A stretch of DNA of 64,000 bases from Paramesorhizobium deserti (GTDB lineage: Bacteria; Pseudomonadota; Alphaproteobacteria; Rhizobiales; Rhizobiaceae), in the NCBI RefSeq assembly GCF_001558695.1, contig NZ_LNTU01000012.1, positions 186,001 through 250,000 on the forward strand. Direction: 5' to 3'. The notes beneath the pieces are model-generated. The model searched no databases. It saw only the letters and a program-made list of their open reading frames with translations, and was not told the DNA's origin. Positions within the stretch are counted from its first letter, which is position 1, and the number at the start of each line of letters is the position of its first letter. A program made the translations under genes and the position numbers. Below are positions 36,570 to 50,180 of the stretch, in pieces.

Positions 36570-36661
36570 GATTCCAGAACCTTGGAAACCAACAGAAACA
36601 TTGTTTTGCTTAACAGAGGCTTACATTCGCAATGCCTGATGGAAGTTTGACGAGGCATTGG

Positions 36662-36699
36662 AGAAAAAAGAAGCCGCGCGCCCAATCCGGACGCGCGGC
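36662..36699 (-). terminator. intrinsic terminator after eno
   Basis: GCCGCGCG (36673-36680) and CGCGCGGC (36692-36699) form an 8-bp GC stem, followed on the minus strand by CTTCTTTTTT. It begins 21 bases after the eno stop. Confidence 0.85.
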
Positions 36700-36719
36700 G
36701 AAGCAGAAGAAAGCAGATA

Positions 36720-38156
<1,437 letters not shown>

Positions 38157-38160
38157 TCAC

Positions 38161-38189
38161 AAAGAAAAACGGCTCCGTATCCGGAGCCG
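38161..38189 (-). terminator. intrinsic terminator after the PRC-barrel gene
   Basis: CGGCTCCG (38170-38177) and CGGAGCCG (38182-38189) pair with a 4-base loop. On the minus strand the stem is followed by TTTTTCTTT. It starts 27 bases after the stop of the PRC-barrel gene. Confidence 0.85.
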
Positions 38190-38215
38190 CTTTCGCCTCT
38201 TTCGGCAGATGCCGA

Positions 38216-38578
38216 TCACCAGTATTTCGGAACCTTGTAATAGTCGAAGGACAGGTTCCGGGCTTTCTGGCCATCGTCTTCGGACAGTTCACTGATGGAG
38301 TTTACCGGGGCGGCTTCGAGCTGCTCGCGCGTATAGGGAACGACGTAACCGCCCTGTTCGGGAACATAGTCGAGAACGGACCAGGGAATGGCGTGGAATT
38401 TCTCGCCAACGCTGAACACGCCGCCAAAGCCGATCACGGCGAACATGATGTGATCGGAGAGTTTATCGAGCATCAGATCCTCGATTTCACCGATCTTCTC
38501 GCCTTCCCTGTTATAGACATTGGTTCCGATAACGCGGCTGGCCCGAATGGCTGTGGTGTGACCGGAAGCTGTTGGCAT
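38216..38578 (-). CDS. PRC-barrel domain protein
   Basis: Small protein of 120 aa made mainly of a PRC-barrel fold (RVIGTNVYNREGEKIGEIEDL, then FHAIPWSVLDY). Such proteins are widespread in alphaproteobacteria and often stress-linked, but their role is not established. The C-terminal 35 residues (QLEAAPVNSISELSEDD) form an acidic tail. A strong terminator ends it. The gene stands alone between kdsA and eno. Confidence 0.85.
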   Translation of the reverse strand: MPTASGHTTAIRASRVIGTNVYNREGEKIGEIEDLMLDKLSDHIMFAVIGFGGVFSVGEKFHAIPWSVLDYVPEQGGYVVPYTREQLEAAPVNSISELSEDDGQKARNLSFDYYKVPKYW

Positions 38579-38669
38579 GACGCGACCTCCTCATTGGTTT
38601 AATTTTCAACTCAATGGGCGAATGCGGCAGAGGTTCCCTAGCTGGAACAAACCTGATGACAATATGCGA

Positions 38670-39503
38670 TCAGGCTTTGGCCTTGGTGATGCGGTCGAAG
38701 GCCATGAGCGTCTCGAGAAGGCGCGGCATTTGATCGAGCGGAACCATATTCGGCCCGTCGGAAGGCGCGTTGTCCGGATCCTCATGGGTTTCGATGAACA
38801 CGCCAGCGACGCCGACGGCAACCGCGGCGCGCGCCAGGGTTTCGACAAACTCGCGCTGTCCGCCGGATGAGGCGCCCTGCCCGCCCGGCTGCTGCACCGA
38901 ATGGGTCGCATCGAAGACAACAGGTGCGCCGAAGCCGGCCATGATCGGCAGAGCGCGCATGTCGGAGACGAGCGTGTTATAGCCGAAGGAGACGCCGCGC
39001 TCGGTCGCCAGCACGTTCGGATTGCCGCTCTCCGTCACCTTGGCGATGACGTTCTTCATGTCCCAGGGCGCGAGGAACTGGCCCTTCTTGATGTTGATGA
39101 CCCGCCCGGTCTTCGCCGCCGCGATCAAAAGATCGGTCTGGCGACAGAGGAAAGCCGGGATCTGCAGGATGTCGACCACCTCGCCGACGATGGCGCATTG
39201 CTCTTCGGTATGGATATCGGTCAGCATTGGCAGGCCGAACTCATTTTTCAGATCAGCGAAAACCTCGAGCGAGGCTTCCAGCCCCATGCCGCGCTTGCCG
39301 GTCAATGAGGTGCGGTTGGCCTTGTCGAAGCTGGACTTGTAGACGAGGCCGATGCCGAGCTTTTCCGTCAGCTCCTTCAGCGCTCCCGCCATGTCGAAGG
39401 CATGCTGCCGGCTTTCCATCTGGCATGGGCCCGCGATGAGAGACAGGGGACCGGAATTCGAAAACGAGACCGAGCCTGCGGAAACTGTGGAGTTGAGTGT
39501 CAT
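38670..39503 (-). CDS. kdsA: KDO-8-phosphate synthase
   Basis: 3-deoxy-8-phosphooctulonate synthase, 277 aa, condensing phosphoenolpyruvate with arabinose 5-phosphate for the lipopolysaccharide inner core. [22 protein letters not shown] and [11 protein letters not shown] are the family motifs. ATG 39503 is chosen with GAGG 10 bases upstream; a TTG at 39512, overlapping the previous stop, would add three residues. It ends the pyrG-VOC-kdsA operon. Confidence 0.96.
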   Translation of the reverse strand: MTLNSTVSAGSVSFSNSGPLSLIAGPCQMESRQHAFDMAGALKELTEKLGIGLVYKSSFDKANRTSLTGKRGMGLEASLEVFADLKNEFGLPMLTDIHTEEQCAIVGEVVDILQIPAFLCRQTDLLIAAAKTGRVINIKKGQFLAPWDMKNVIAKVTESGNPNVLATERGVSFGYNTLVSDMRALPIMAGFGAPVVFDATHSVQQPGGQGASSGGQREFVETLARAAVAVGVAGVFIETHEDPDNAPSDGPNMVPLDQMPRLLETLMAFDRITKAKA

Positions 39504-39508
39504 GTTGT

Positions 39509-40402
39509 TCAAGCCTCGAATGCGAATGTTGCGCCCTGCCCTTCGGCGGGATGGACGATGATGCGCGCGCTGCGTTTTTCAAATGCGACGCCATTGGCGG
39601 AAAGCAGCCCTTCGACCTTTTCCAGATCGTGCACGGCAAAGACAACGCCCTGCAGGCGCAATCCGCGTCCTTGCGGAGCTTCTGCACCCAAAAATGCTTT
39701 GAGGCCCGCAGGAGTCAGAACCGCTATATTGGCGTTGGCGGCGCGAATATCCATACCGAAGGAATGCGCGTTCACGTCCCGCTCGTTGACGATTTCCTGC
39801 ATGAGATACTGAAAATCGGTCGGATTCGTCTCGCTCAGCACCACTTCGCGAATGGCGATCGCGCCGTTTTCATGACGCTGCAATGCGCTGCGGTCGACGG
39901 CAGGCACACGGACGCGCTGAACGGCGAAAAAAAAGACATCCGGCGCGCGTAGGTCCGCGGCAAAGGCGAGCCTGAACGCGGCCTTATCCCGCGTACCATC
40001 CGGGGTGACGAAGGCACGCGAGAAATTCAGGATTTTGCCGGCGGATATGCCTGCCTTGACGAAGGCCGAGTGATCAGCCTTCGCATCCTCCGTGCCCATA
40101 ACCAATGCGGAAAAGCCCTCTTCACCGTTACGGAAACGGTATGCCTGGTCACGGGTGACGAAGACATTGCCCCTGATCGCGGCGTGCTCGCAGGTCTCGC
40201 GCTGTCCGATAGCCAATGCTTCGAGAAACGTCCCATCGGCCAGATAGGTGCAGACATTGACCGTCCCGAACGGGTGTTTGCCCTCCGGCGCGACGGTGAA
40301 GCCCAGCTTCCGCAGCCGCTCCCGCGCCGCGTCGAGGCTCGCTGTCGGCAGCACCAGATGGTCGACCGGACGCGCCTGACGCGGGGAGACGGAGGCCGGC
40401 AT
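39509..40402 (-). CDS. VOC-superfamily (glyoxalase-like) protein
   Basis: Protein of 297 aa with paired vicinal-oxygen-chelate modules. The first begins [19 protein letters not shown] and matches the Glyoxalase_3-type domain; a second, weaker unit with [16 protein letters not shown] lies at the C-terminus. The substrate is unknown. ATG 40402 begins 4 bases after the pyrG stop; the frame continues upstream inside pyrG without conserved sequence. Translation is probably coupled to pyrG and kdsA. Confidence 0.82.
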   Translation of the reverse strand: MPASVSPRQARPVDHLVLPTASLDAARERLRKLGFTVAPEGKHPFGTVNVCTYLADGTFLEALAIGQRETCEHAAIRGNVFVTRDQAYRFRNGEEGFSALVMGTEDAKADHSAFVKAGISAGKILNFSRAFVTPDGTRDKAAFRLAFAADLRAPDVFFFAVQRVRVPAVDRSALQRHENGAIAIREVVLSETNPTDFQYLMQEIVNERDVNAHSFGMDIRAANANIAVLTPAGLKAFLGAEAPQGRGLRLQGVVFAVHDLEKVEGLLSANGVAFEKRSARIIVHPAEGQGATFAFEA

Positions 40403-40406
40403 CGCG

Positions 40407-42047
<1,641 letters not shown>

Positions 42048-42074
42048 TTAGACCCTCCTGATTGATTCCGCCAC

Positions 42075-42112
42075 AAAAAAATCGGGGCCGGGGGAATTTT
42101 CCCCCAACCGAT
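42075..42112 (-). terminator. terminator-like hairpin in the pyrG leader
   Basis: Plus-strand GGGGG (42090-42094) pairs with CCCCC (42101-42105) and outer ATCGG with CCGAT (42081-42085, 42108-42112). On the minus strand the stem is followed by a run of seven T. It ends 40 bases before the pyrG start. It could be a second terminator for the upstream gene or an attenuator of pyrG. Confidence 0.65.
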
Positions 42113-42160
42113 CCTGCGGATTGGGTTTGAATTGTTTGTTCAATGCGCCAAGGCGCAGCA

Positions 42161-42187
42161 AAAAAGCCGGGCTGAACCCGGCTTTTT
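42161..42187 (-). terminator. intrinsic terminator after the L,D-transpeptidase
   Basis: GCCGGG (42166-42171) and CCCGGC (42177-42182) form a stem with A5 before and T5 after, so it can work on both strands. It lies 23 bases after the stop of the L,D-transpeptidase gene. Confidence 0.85.
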
Positions 42188-42209
42188 CACCGATTTGATA
42201 TGCTGCGGA

Positions 42210-42902
42210 TCAGCGAACGACGACTTCCGTGCCGACGCTGACGCGGTTGTAGAGATCCATCACGTGCTCGTTGACCATGCGGAAGCAGCCGTTCGATGCG
42301 GAGCTGCCGATGGTCCAGGGCTGCGTGGTACCGTGGATACGGATATAGGTATCCTTGTTGCCCTGGGAGAGATAGAGCGCGCGGGCGCCGAGCGGATTGC
42401 CGGGGCCGCCGTCCATGCCGTCTTTGTAGCGGCCATACTTGACCGGCTCACGCTGGATCATCTCCTTGGTCGGAATCCAGCGCGGCCATTCACGCTTGGT
42501 TCCGATCGTCGCGGTGCCCTTCCATTCCAGCCCTTCCTTGCCGACGGCGATGCCATAGCGGCGCGCGGTGGTCGGCGTCTCGACCAAATAGAGGAAGCGC
42601 TGCTTCGGATCGATCACGATCGTGCCGGGCTTATAGCCCGAGAATGCGACGTCCTGCGGCATATATTTGGGGTCGATATTGTATTTGTTGTGCCTTTGAG
42701 CCGTCTGCTTTTTCGTGACCGTCTTCTTGCTCGCCTGCTGCTTGGTCGGCGATTTCTTGCTCTCGGTCACGAGCGAGACCTGCTGGACCCGGGCATCGGC
42801 GTCGGAAATCGAGGCGGCGCCCTGGGCGGCGGATTGCGCCGATACTGGAACGGTCAGATACAGCCCCGCAACGCTGGCGAGAAGAATACGGCGTGAAAAC
42901 AT
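42210..42902 (-). CDS. L,D-transpeptidase (YkuD domain)
   Basis: Periplasmic L,D-transpeptidase, 230 aa. A signal peptide covers about residues 1-22 (ending VSAQS). A Lys/Thr/Gln-rich linker (about 45-72) follows, then the YkuD domain. The catalytic site has His190 and Cys206 in SNGC. In Hyphomicrobiales such enzymes cross-link peptidoglycan or attach outer-membrane beta-barrels to it. The basic linker may help bind the wall. A terminator follows; the gene stands alone between secG and pyrG. Confidence 0.9.
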   Translation of the reverse strand: MFSRRILLASVAGLYLTVPVSAQSAAQGAASISDADARVQQVSLVTESKKSPTKQQASKKTVTKKQTAQRHNKYNIDPKYMPQDVAFSGYKPGTIVIDPKQRFLYLVETPTTARRYGIAVGKEGLEWKGTATIGTKREWPRWIPTKEMIQREPVKYGRYKDGMDGGPGNPLGARALYLSQGNKDTYIRIHGTTQPWTIGSSASNGCFRMVNEHVMDLYNRVSVGTEVVVR

Positions 42903-43101
42903 GGGTTTGTCCCCGAAAAGTAGATCCTCGTATGCCGGTGCGGATCGCCAAATCCAAGCTCCGGCCCTTTCATTTCAGATACGCGAAACCTGATTTCCGC
43001 TCAACGCACAATATTGCGAGTGAAAGGAAATCGATTCGATGTATTGCTCTGTTGCAACACTTTCTGCAGCGCCGAAAAAAGCAATATCAAGCCACGACAA
43101 C

Positions 43102-43129
43102 AAAGCTCTCCAATGGAATGGAGAGCTTT
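43102..43129 (-). terminator. hairpin after secG
   Basis: Perfect 10-bp stem AAAGCTCTCC (43102-43111) and GGAGAGCTTT (43120-43129) with an 8-base loop, 35 bases after the secG stop. The T run is short (TTTGTT), so it is a moderate terminator. The remaining gap to the L,D-transpeptidase (42903-43101) shows no gene. Confidence 0.65.
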
Positions 43130-43164
43130 GGATGCTTGCAATCGATAAGCCGAAACTTGCCGTT

Positions 43165-43590
43165 TTACTGCGAATTCGGAACCGGGCTGGCAGGTGCAGC
43201 GGGCGCGGTCTGCTCCGGCTGTTGCGGGGTGGTTTCCGCAGGCGCCGTCTCTGCCGGCGGTTTCTGCGATGACGAACCGCCGAGCTGGTTGAGCACGCCA
43301 CCCGAGCCGGGGGTCTGTGTCTGCGTGCCGGTCGCGGCCGGGATGCGGTTCAGGATATCGGTCGGCCGTTCGCCGTAGCGCGCCAGGATGGTGAGCGCGA
43401 TCGAAGTGGCGAAAAAGGCCGCCGCCAGGATTGCCGTCGTCCGGGTCAGAGCGTTTGCCGCACCACGCGCCGTCATGAAACCGGAACCGCCGCCGATACC
43501 GAGGCCACCACCTTCGGAGCGCTGAATAAGCACCACGCCAACCAGGGCGAGGACGATCAGGAGATGAACGACGATGAGAACGGTTTGCAT
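43165..43590 (-). CDS. secG: preprotein translocase subunit SecG
   Basis: SecG, 141 aa, an auxiliary subunit of the SecYEG channel. Two membrane segments (residues 3-22 and 52-72) flank the conserved QRSEGGGLGIGGG loop. The C-terminal 60 residues are Pro/Ala/Thr/Gln-rich, longer than in E. coli but common in this order. The start is ATG 43590; the longer upstream frame is unlikely. tpiA lies upstream in the same direction, the usual pairing. Confidence 0.93.
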   Translation of the reverse strand: MQTVLIVVHLLIVLALVGVVLIQRSEGGGLGIGGGSGFMTARGAANALTRTTAILAAAFFATSIALTILARYGERPTDILNRIPAATGTQTQTPGSGGVLNQLGGSSSQKPPAETAPAETTPQQPEQTAPAAPASPVPNSQ

Positions 43591-43708
43591 GGATTCTGGT
43601 CTGCTTTCTAGCTTTGGACGCGGCTCTTTACACCCTATTGCGCCATAATCCAAGTCGGCGGCGCATGGAAAATCCACTTAGCCGCAGCAATGCAGCGTAT
43701 TGGCAGCT

Positions 43709-44473
43709 TTACAGGGTTCTGTAAGCCTCACAGATGGCGAGGAAGTCGGTCGCTTTCAAGCTCGCGCCACCGACAAGCGCTCCATCCACGTTAGAGATGC
43801 CGAGAAGCTCGACAGCATTCGCGGACTTCACCGACCCGCCATAGAGCAGGCGCAGCTTTGCCCCTTCCGAACCGAAACGGGCGATCAGCTCGCTGCGCAT
43901 GAAGGCATGCGCCTTCTCGACGTCTTCGGCCGTTGGTGTCTGGCCCGTGCCGATGGCCCATACGGGTTCATAGGCGATAATCGTCGTATCACTCTTCACA
44001 TTGTCCGGGAGCGAGCCCAGCAATTGCCTGCCGATCACATCGAGCGTCCGCCCTTCCTGCCGTTCCGTCGCCGTCTCGCCGACGCAGATAATGGCCGCAA
44101 GGCCGGCTTTCCAAGCGGCTTCCGTCTTCGCTCTGACGAGTTCGTCGGTTTCATGATGATCGGTTCGGCGTTCCGAATGACCAAGGATCACATAATCCGC
44201 ACCGGCTTCCTTCAGCATGGCGGCGGAGATATCGCCGGTATGGGCGCCTATTTCCTTCACATGGCAATCCTGCCCACCAAGACGGACCGTTTCGGAGACC
44301 AGCGTTTCGGCAGCGCGGGAAAGCAGTGTCGCGGGAACACAGATCACCGCGTCCAGTTTTTGCCCGAGATCGGAACTCAGGCCGGTGGCGATCGCCCGCA
44401 ATTCGGCAAGGGATTCCCCCATGCCGTTCATTTTCCAGTTGCCTGCGACCAATGGACGGATAGCTGGGGTCAT
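43709..44473 (-). CDS. tpiA: triosephosphate isomerase
   Basis: Triosephosphate isomerase, 254 aa, interconverting dihydroxyacetone phosphate and glyceraldehyde 3-phosphate. The catalytic Lys14 (GNWKMN), the His in ILGHSERR and the Glu in [10 protein letters not shown] are present, with GGSVK for phosphate. AGGAG lies 6 bases before ATG 44473. The leader holds a GC hairpin (CCGGCC at 44495-44500, GGCCGG at 44505-44510). It is divergent from the PpiD-like gene. Confidence 0.96.
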   Translation of the reverse strand: MTPAIRPLVAGNWKMNGMGESLAELRAIATGLSSDLGQKLDAVICVPATLLSRAAETLVSETVRLGGQDCHVKEIGAHTGDISAAMLKEAGADYVILGHSERRTDHHETDELVRAKTEAAWKAGLAAIICVGETATERQEGRTLDVIGRQLLGSLPDNVKSDTTIIAYEPVWAIGTGQTPTAEDVEKAHAFMRSELIARFGSEGAKLRLLYGGSVKSANAVELLGISNVDGALVGGASLKATDFLAICEAYRTL

Positions 44474-44643
44474 CTTCTGCTCCTCGTCTGTTTGCCGGCC
44501 GCGTGGCCGGTCAATTCGCCCCTGACTAGCAAATCCGGATTGTAAAGCAAACGCCGCGACCGCAATGAATCCTTGCATCCCGCCCCTGCTTGAGGCTATC
44601 CCCGGTTTCTAAAAGAGAAACCTTGCTCAACGACGGAATTCCT

Positions 44644-46533
44644 ATGCTCGACAGTTTGCGTGATGCCGCCCGTTCATGGGTTGCCAAACTCCTCCTCGGC
44701 GTTCTGGTGCTGAGTTTCGCCGTCTGGGGGATCGCGGATGTCTTCAGAGGCGGGCTCAGCAGCAATGCCGTTCTATCCGCCGGGCGTTCCGAGGTCTCGA
44801 CGACGGAATTCCGTCTCGCCTATGACCGGCAATTGCAGTTCCTCTCGCAGCGGTTCAACCAGCGGCTTACGCGCGAACAGGCGCAAGCGCTCGGGATCAC
44901 CAATCAGGTTCTCTCCCAGCTGGTAGCCGGGGTCGTCCTCGACGAGGAGGCACGGCATATGAACCTTGGGCTCTCCAAGGATCGGCTCGCGCGTCTGACC
45001 GCGGAGGACCCGGCCTTCCACGACGCCAGCGGCCGTTTCAATCCGTCCCGGTTCAGCGACGTCTTGCGCCAGGTCGGCATGCGCCCACAGGATTATCTGC
45101 AGAACCGTGCCCAGGTCGCCCGTCGCCAGCAGATCGTCGAAGCCGTGACGGATGGCATCAAGGCGCCCGATACGCTCCTCAAAGCACTGGCGCTCTATCA
45201 AGGCGAAAGCCGAACCATCGATTATATCACCCTGCCGCTTTCCAGCGCCGGCGAGATCCCCAACCCGTCCGACAGCGATCTCAAGGCCTATTTCGACGCT
45301 CATCTGGCCGAGTACAAGGCGCCGGAATATCGCAAGATCACCTATGTGAAGCTCGAGCCGGAGGATATCGCCGATCTCTCCTCCGTTACCCCGGAAGAGA
45401 TCAAGGACTATTACGACAAGAACATTTCGCGCTACACCACGCAGGAAACCCGGGCCGTGGAGCAGCTGAGCTTCCCCGACGCGGATGCCGCGAAGGCGGC
45501 GCATGAGAAGATCCTTGCCGGAAGCTCCTTTGACGATATCGTCAAGGAACAGGGCAAGACGCTCGATGACGTCAAGCTTGGTACGTTGGAGAAGGGCAGC
45601 CTTCTCGACCAGCCGATCGCCGATGCCGCGTTCGCTCTGGCGCAAGGCGGGGTGAGCGACGTGGTGAATGGCGCATTCGGGCCAGTCATCCTGCGTGTCA
45701 CGGCCATTACGCCGCGGACGGTCAAGCCGCTTTCCGAGGTGGAGGCGGAAATCCGCAAAACCATCGCCGTCACCCAGGCGGCAAGCGCGGTTCTCGGCGT
45801 TCACGATAATTACGAGGACGAGCGCTCGTCCGGCGCGACGATGGCGGAAGCTGCGGCCAAGCTGAAGCTCAAAGCCGTTACCGTGGATGCCGTGGACAGC
45901 AGCGGCAATGGTCCGGATGGAAAACCCGTTGCCGACATCCCCGATCAGGCGCGGCTCCTGCCGGCCGCCTTCCAGACGGATCCCGGTCTCGACAACGATC
46001 CCCTGCCGATCGGCACCAACGGCTATCTCTGGTATCAGGTCGACGGTGTGACCCCTGCCCGCGATCGCACGCTCGACGAGGTCAAGGACAAGGTCGTGGA
46101 GCAATGGAAGGCGGAGGAAGCGCAAAAGCGGCTCATGGCCAAGGCCGAAGAACTGAAAAAGCGCCTAGACGATGGTACGACGCTGGATGCGCTTGCCTCC
46201 GAGCTCTCTCTCGACAAACAGACCAAGCGCGGCATCACCCGCAGCAGCACCGATACCGAACTGTCGGCCCAGGCCGTTGCGCAGGTTTTCGGCGGTCCGG
46301 ACGGCATGTCGGGCATTGCGCCCGCGGCTTCCGATAATGCGCAGATCGTTTTCAAAGTGGTCGAATCGGTTGAGCCGGCCGGCGTGGGGCCCGATACGAT
46401 CCCCGAGGATCAGCGCCAGGGCTTTGCCGCGCGCCTTTCCGACGATCTGCTGGATCAGCTCGTTGCGAAATTGCAGACCGAGTTCCCCGTCACCGTCAAT
46501 CAGGCCGCCATCGATCAGGCGCTGGCTTATTGA
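44644..46533 (+). CDS. PpiD-like periplasmic folding protein
   Basis: Membrane-anchored chaperone/peptidyl-prolyl isomerase of the PpiD/SurA-N type, 629 aa. One membrane segment (about residues 14-32) is followed by a periplasmic SurA N-like region and a parvulin-like module around residues 230-370. It probably helps folding of exported and outer-membrane proteins. The start is ATG 44644; a TTG at 44590 is also in frame. A small hairpin (GGTTTCT/AGAAACC at 44604-44622) precedes it. trpD starts 8 bases after the stop. Confidence 0.88.
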   Translation: MLDSLRDAARSWVAKLLLGVLVLSFAVWGIADVFRGGLSSNAVLSAGRSEVSTTEFRLAYDRQLQFLSQRFNQRLTREQAQALGITNQVLSQLVAGVVLDEEARHMNLGLSKDRLARLTAEDPAFHDASGRFNPSRFSDVLRQVGMRPQDYLQNRAQVARRQQIVEAVTDGIKAPDTLLKALALYQGESRTIDYITLPLSSAGEIPNPSDSDLKAYFDAHLAEYKAPEYRKITYVKLEPEDIADLSSVTPEEIKDYYDKNISRYTTQETRAVEQLSFPDADAAKAAHEKILAGSSFDDIVKEQGKTLDDVKLGTLEKGSLLDQPIADAAFALAQGGVSDVVNGAFGPVILRVTAITPRTVKPLSEVEAEIRKTIAVTQAASAVLGVHDNYEDERSSGATMAEAAAKLKLKAVTVDAVDSSGNGPDGKPVADIPDQARLLPAAFQTDPGLDNDPLPIGTNGYLWYQVDGVTPARDRTLDEVKDKVVEQWKAEEAQKRLMAKAEELKKRLDDGTTLDALASELSLDKQTKRGITRSSTDTELSAQAVAQVFGGPDGMSGIAPAASDNAQIVFKVVESVEPAGVGPDTIPEDQRQGFAARLSDDLLDQLVAKLQTEFPVTVNQAAIDQALAY

Positions 46534-46541
46534 GAAACGTC

Positions 46542-47561
46542 ATGGCTGATTTGAAAACCCATATAGGCAAGGCTGCTTCCGGCGTTCCGCTTTCGCGGAC
46601 GGAAGCCGAGGAGGCCTTTGGCATCATGATGTCGGGCGAGGCGACGCCGTCGCAGATCGGCGGCTTCCTGATGGCGCTCAGGGTGCGGGGCGAAACGGTG
46701 GACGAGATCGCCGGCGCCGTCGCATCGATGCGCGCCAAGATGCTGCCGGTGGAGGCGCCGGCCGATGCCATCGATATCGTCGGCACCGGCGGCGACCAGT
46801 CCGGCTCCTACAATGTCTCGACCTGCTCCGCCTTTGTGGTGGCGGGCGCCGGCGTTCCGGTGGCCAAGCACGGCAACCGGGCGCTTTCATCGAAATCAGG
46901 CGCGGCCGATACACTTGCCGCTCTCGGCATCAATATCGAGGCTGGCCCCGAGCTGATCTCCGAATGCATCCGGGAGACAGGGCTGGGCTTCATGTTCGCC
47001 CCCTCGCATCATTCGGCGATGCGCCATGTCGGCCCCAGCCGCGTCGAGCTCGGCACGCGCACGATTTTCAACCTGCTTGGTCCGCTCTCCAATCCGGCAG
47101 GGGTGAAGCGTCAGCTCGTCGGCGTCTTCGCGCGCCAGTGGGTGGAGCCGATCGCGCATGTGCTGAAGGAACTGGGGTCGGAATCGGTCTGGGTCGTGCA
47201 TGGCGACGGGCTTGACGAGATGACGACGGCGGGCACGACCCATGTCGCAGCACTCGAAAATGGCGAGATACGCACATTCGAGGTGACGCCGGAAAGCGTG
47301 GGCTTGAGGCGGGCCGATCCGGGCGAACTGAAGGGTGGCGACGCCATGTATAATGCCGAGGCTCTGCGTGGCGTGCTCGACGGCGTCAAGGGCGCCTTCC
47401 GCGATATCACGGTGCTCAATTCAGGCGCGGCGCTGGTCATCGCCGGCAAGGCAGCAAATCTTGACGAAGGGATTGCACTTGCCGCCCATTCGATCGACAG
47501 CGGTGCCGCAGATGCGGTATTGAAGAAGCTTATCGTTGTTTCCAATCGCGAAAGCGTCTAA
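46542..47561 (+). CDS. trpD: anthranilate phosphoribosyltransferase
   Basis: TrpD, 339 aa, transferring phosphoribosyl from PRPP to anthranilate in tryptophan synthesis. The PRPP loop [14 protein letters not shown] and [15 protein letters not shown] are clear. ATG 46542 is chosen; a TTG at 46530, overlapping the previous stop, is the alternative. It is unfused, as in Brucella and rhizobia, and is followed by trpC after 3 bases. Confidence 0.96.
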   Translation: MADLKTHIGKAASGVPLSRTEAEEAFGIMMSGEATPSQIGGFLMALRVRGETVDEIAGAVASMRAKMLPVEAPADAIDIVGTGGDQSGSYNVSTCSAFVVAGAGVPVAKHGNRALSSKSGAADTLAALGINIEAGPELISECIRETGLGFMFAPSHHSAMRHVGPSRVELGTRTIFNLLGPLSNPAGVKRQLVGVFARQWVEPIAHVLKELGSESVWVVHGDGLDEMTTAGTTHVAALENGEIRTFEVTPESVGLRRADPGELKGGDAMYNAEALRGVLDGVKGAFRDITVLNSGAALVIAGKAANLDEGIALAAHSIDSGAADAVLKKLIVVSNRESV

Positions 47562-47564
47562 GCC

Positions 47565-48383
47565 ATGGCCGATATTCTCAAGAAGATCGAAGCCTACAAG
47601 CGCGAGGAAATCGCTGATGCCAAGGCGCGTCTGCCGCTTGCCGAAATCAAGGCTCGAGCAGCGGATCAGCCGCCGCCTCGCGGCTTCCTCAAAGCCTTGG
47701 AGAGCAAACGTGCCGAGGGCGATTTCGCGCTGATCGCCGAGATCAAGAAGGCCAGCCCCTCCAAGGGGCTGATCCGGCCGGATTTCGACCCGCCGGCGCT
47801 GGCGAAGGCCTACGAGCTCGGCGGCGCAGCCTGCCTTTCGGTGCTGACCGACACACCCTCCTTTCAGGGCGCGCCGGAATTCCTCGTGGCGGCCCGCGCA
47901 GCATGTTCCCTGCCCGCATTGCGCAAGGATTTCCTGTTCGACACCTATCAGGTTCATGAGGCCCGCAGCTGGGGCGCGGACTGCATCCTGATCATCATGG
48001 CGAGCGTCAGCGATGATCTCGCCCGTGATCTGGAGGAGACCGCCCTTTCGCTTGGCATGGATGCGCTGGTCGAAGTCCATGACGAGGCGGAAATGGAGCG
48101 CGCGCTGAAGCTCTCCTCTCCTCTCCTTGGCATCAACAACCGCAATCTGCGGACCTTCGAGGTGGATCTCGCTGTCGCCGAACGGCTCGCCACAATGGTG
48201 CCCGACGACCGGCTGCTGGTCGGCGAAAGCGGCATCTTCACGCATGCGGACTGCCTGCGACTGCAGAAATCGGGGATCGGCACTTTTCTCATCGGCGAAA
48301 GCCTGATGCGGCAGGAGGATGTCGCCGCGGCCACCCGGGCGCTTCTTCATGGCGACGTGGAAACGCGCCGCGCGACAGGCTGA
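47565..48383 (+). CDS. trpC: indole-3-glycerol phosphate synthase
   Basis: TrpC, 272 aa, closing the indole ring in tryptophan synthesis. Motifs [33 protein letters not shown] and [10 protein letters not shown] carry the catalytic and phosphate-binding residues. It is a stand-alone TIM barrel, not fused to TrpF. moaC begins 5 bases after its stop. Confidence 0.97.
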   Translation: MADILKKIEAYKREEIADAKARLPLAEIKARAADQPPPRGFLKALESKRAEGDFALIAEIKKASPSKGLIRPDFDPPALAKAYELGGAACLSVLTDTPSFQGAPEFLVAARAACSLPALRKDFLFDTYQVHEARSWGADCILIIMASVSDDLARDLEETALSLGMDALVEVHDEAEMERALKLSSPLLGINNRNLRTFEVDLAVAERLATMVPDDRLLVGESGIFTHADCLRLQKSGIGTFLIGESLMRQEDVAAATRALLHGDVETRRATG

Positions 48384-48388
48384 GCGTC

Positions 48389-48883
48389 ATGACCGGCAAG
48401 CTTACCCATCTCGACGAGACCGGTGCGGCCCATATGGTCGATGTCGGGGCGAAGGGCGAGACCGAGCGCGTCGCCGTCGCCGAAGGTTTCGTGACCATGC
48501 TTCCCGAAACCTTGCAACGTATCCTTGAAGGCAATGCCGCCAAGGGCGATGTGATCGGCGCCGCGCGCATCGCCGGCATCATGGCTGCCAAGAAAACAGC
48601 CGAACTGATACCGCTCTGCCACCCGCTGATGCTGACCAATGTCTCCGTCGAGATCGAGGCGGATGACGCGCTGCCCGGTCTGCGGGTGCAGGCGACAGCC
48701 AAATTGACAGGTAAGACCGGTGTGGAGATGGAGGCGTTGACCGCCGTGTCCATTGCCTGCCTCACCATATACGACATGGCGAAGGCCGCAGACAAAGCCA
48801 TGGTCATCGGCAATATCCGGCTTCTTTCGAAGAGTGGCGGCAAGTCGGGGGATTGGACCGCACCACTGCAGGGGAAGGTCTGA
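48389..48883 (+). CDS. moaC: cyclic pyranopterin monophosphate synthase MoaC
   Basis: MoaC, 164 aa, second half of the first step of molybdenum cofactor synthesis. LCHPL and [13 protein letters not shown] are the active-site motifs, with the conserved Asp-Met at YDMAKA. It is paired with moeA 3 bases downstream and follows the trp genes, a linkage usual in this group. Confidence 0.97.
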   Translation: MTGKLTHLDETGAAHMVDVGAKGETERVAVAEGFVTMLPETLQRILEGNAAKGDVIGAARIAGIMAAKKTAELIPLCHPLMLTNVSVEIEADDALPGLRVQATAKLTGKTGVEMEALTAVSIACLTIYDMAKAADKAMVIGNIRLLSKSGGKSGDWTAPLQGKV

Positions 48884-48886
48884 CAT

Positions 48887-50095
48887 ATGGCGCTGTTGCC
48901 CGTGGATGAAGCGCTGGCGCGGCTTTTGGCCGGCGCGGAGCCGCTTGGCGAGGAAATCCTGCCCATCGCCCAGGCCGGCCGTCGGGTACTTGCCCGGCCC
49001 GTCGAAGCATATCACACCCAGCCGCCCTTCGATGCCTCGGCGATGGATGGCTATGCGATCCGTGCGGACGATGTCCTTTCTGTGCCGGCCCAATTGAAGG
49101 TTATCGGCGAATCAGCCGCCGGCCGCCGCTTTGCCGGGGCCGTTGCAGCCGGAGAAGCCGTGCGTATCTTCACCGGCGCTCCGGTTCCGCCAGGCGCGGA
49201 TACGGTGCTAATTCAGGAAAACACAGAGCGGCTCGAGGATGGCGCGGTCCGCGTCCTGCAGACCGTTTCAAAGGGTCGGAATATCCGCCGCGCCGGTCTC
49301 GATTTCAGCAAGAGCGACGTCCTTCTCCAGCCGGGCCGCGTTCTCGATCCGGCCGCGCTTTCGCTCGCAGCGGCCGCGAACAACGCCGCGCTTCATGTCG
49401 TGCGCCGGCCCAAAGTAGCGATCATCGCCACCGGTGACGAATTGGTCGCTCCGGGCGAAGTGCCGGGTCCCGACCAGATCATCTCCTCCAACGATCTCGG
49501 CATCGCCGAGATCATCCGCATCCGTGGCGGCGAGGTGCTCGATCTCGGCATCGTCGGCGACCGCATCGAACATATCGAGGCGGCCATCGCCACGGCGATC
49601 GAGAAGGGCGCGGATGTTCTGGTCACGCTCGGCGGCGCTTCGGTCGGCGATCACGATCTGGTTCATGCGGCACTGACCCGGCGCGGCATGGAACTCGATT
49701 TCTGGAAGATCGCCATGCGGCCAGGCAAGCCACTGATGTTCGGAAGACTGCAAGGCTTGTGCGTTCTCGGGCTGCCGGGCAATCCGGTGTCGAGCCTGGT
49801 ATGCGGCCACCTTTTTCTGGCCCCGCTCGTCTCGGCGCTGGCGGGCAGGCCCTATCGACCGGATATCCGCAGAGCGCGCCTCGGCGCCGACATGCCGGCC
49901 AATGATCAGAGGCGCGATCATATCCGCGCGGAAATCCACCCCAATGAGCATGGCGAACTCATCGCCACCCCCCTGCCCCTGCAGGATTCCTCCATGCTGA
50001 GCGCGCTCGCCCGCGCGAACGGGCTCATCATTCGTGAGCCGCATGCGGAGCCGGCGCGCGCGGGAGATCCATGCGAGGTGTTGATGCTGCGCTGA
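48887..50095 (+). CDS. moeA: molybdopterin molybdenumtransferase MoeA
   Basis: MoeA, 402 aa, inserting molybdate into adenylated molybdopterin. The N-terminal FDASAMDGYAIR and GAPVPPGADTV, the GPDQIISSND segment, the LGGASVGDHD loop and the C-terminal MRPGKPLMFG and GLPGNPVSS are all present. The final beta domain is complete. It follows moaC by 3 bases. The next gene starts about 85 bases on. Confidence 0.96.
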   Translation: MALLPVDEALARLLAGAEPLGEEILPIAQAGRRVLARPVEAYHTQPPFDASAMDGYAIRADDVLSVPAQLKVIGESAAGRRFAGAVAAGEAVRIFTGAPVPPGADTVLIQENTERLEDGAVRVLQTVSKGRNIRRAGLDFSKSDVLLQPGRVLDPAALSLAAAANNAALHVVRRPKVAIIATGDELVAPGEVPGPDQIISSNDLGIAEIIRIRGGEVLDLGIVGDRIEHIEAAIATAIEKGADVLVTLGGASVGDHDLVHAALTRRGMELDFWKIAMRPGKPLMFGRLQGLCVLGLPGNPVSSLVCGHLFLAPLVSALAGRPYRPDIRRARLGADMPANDQRRDHIRAEIHPNEHGELIATPLPLQDSSMLSALARANGLIIREPHAEPARAGDPCEVLMLR

Positions 50096-50180
50096 TTGCG
50101 GGCGGAAAGCACTTGCAATTTCGCCATCAGCCATTTGTATGTCGGCATCTCATTTTCGTTTTGGCGGCAAGGATTTGAAT

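Noticed and set aside
44773-46125. 450-codon open frame on the minus strand
   Set aside because: It is the mirror of the PpiD-like gene, which has clear family features; long antisense frames are common in GC-rich coding DNA.
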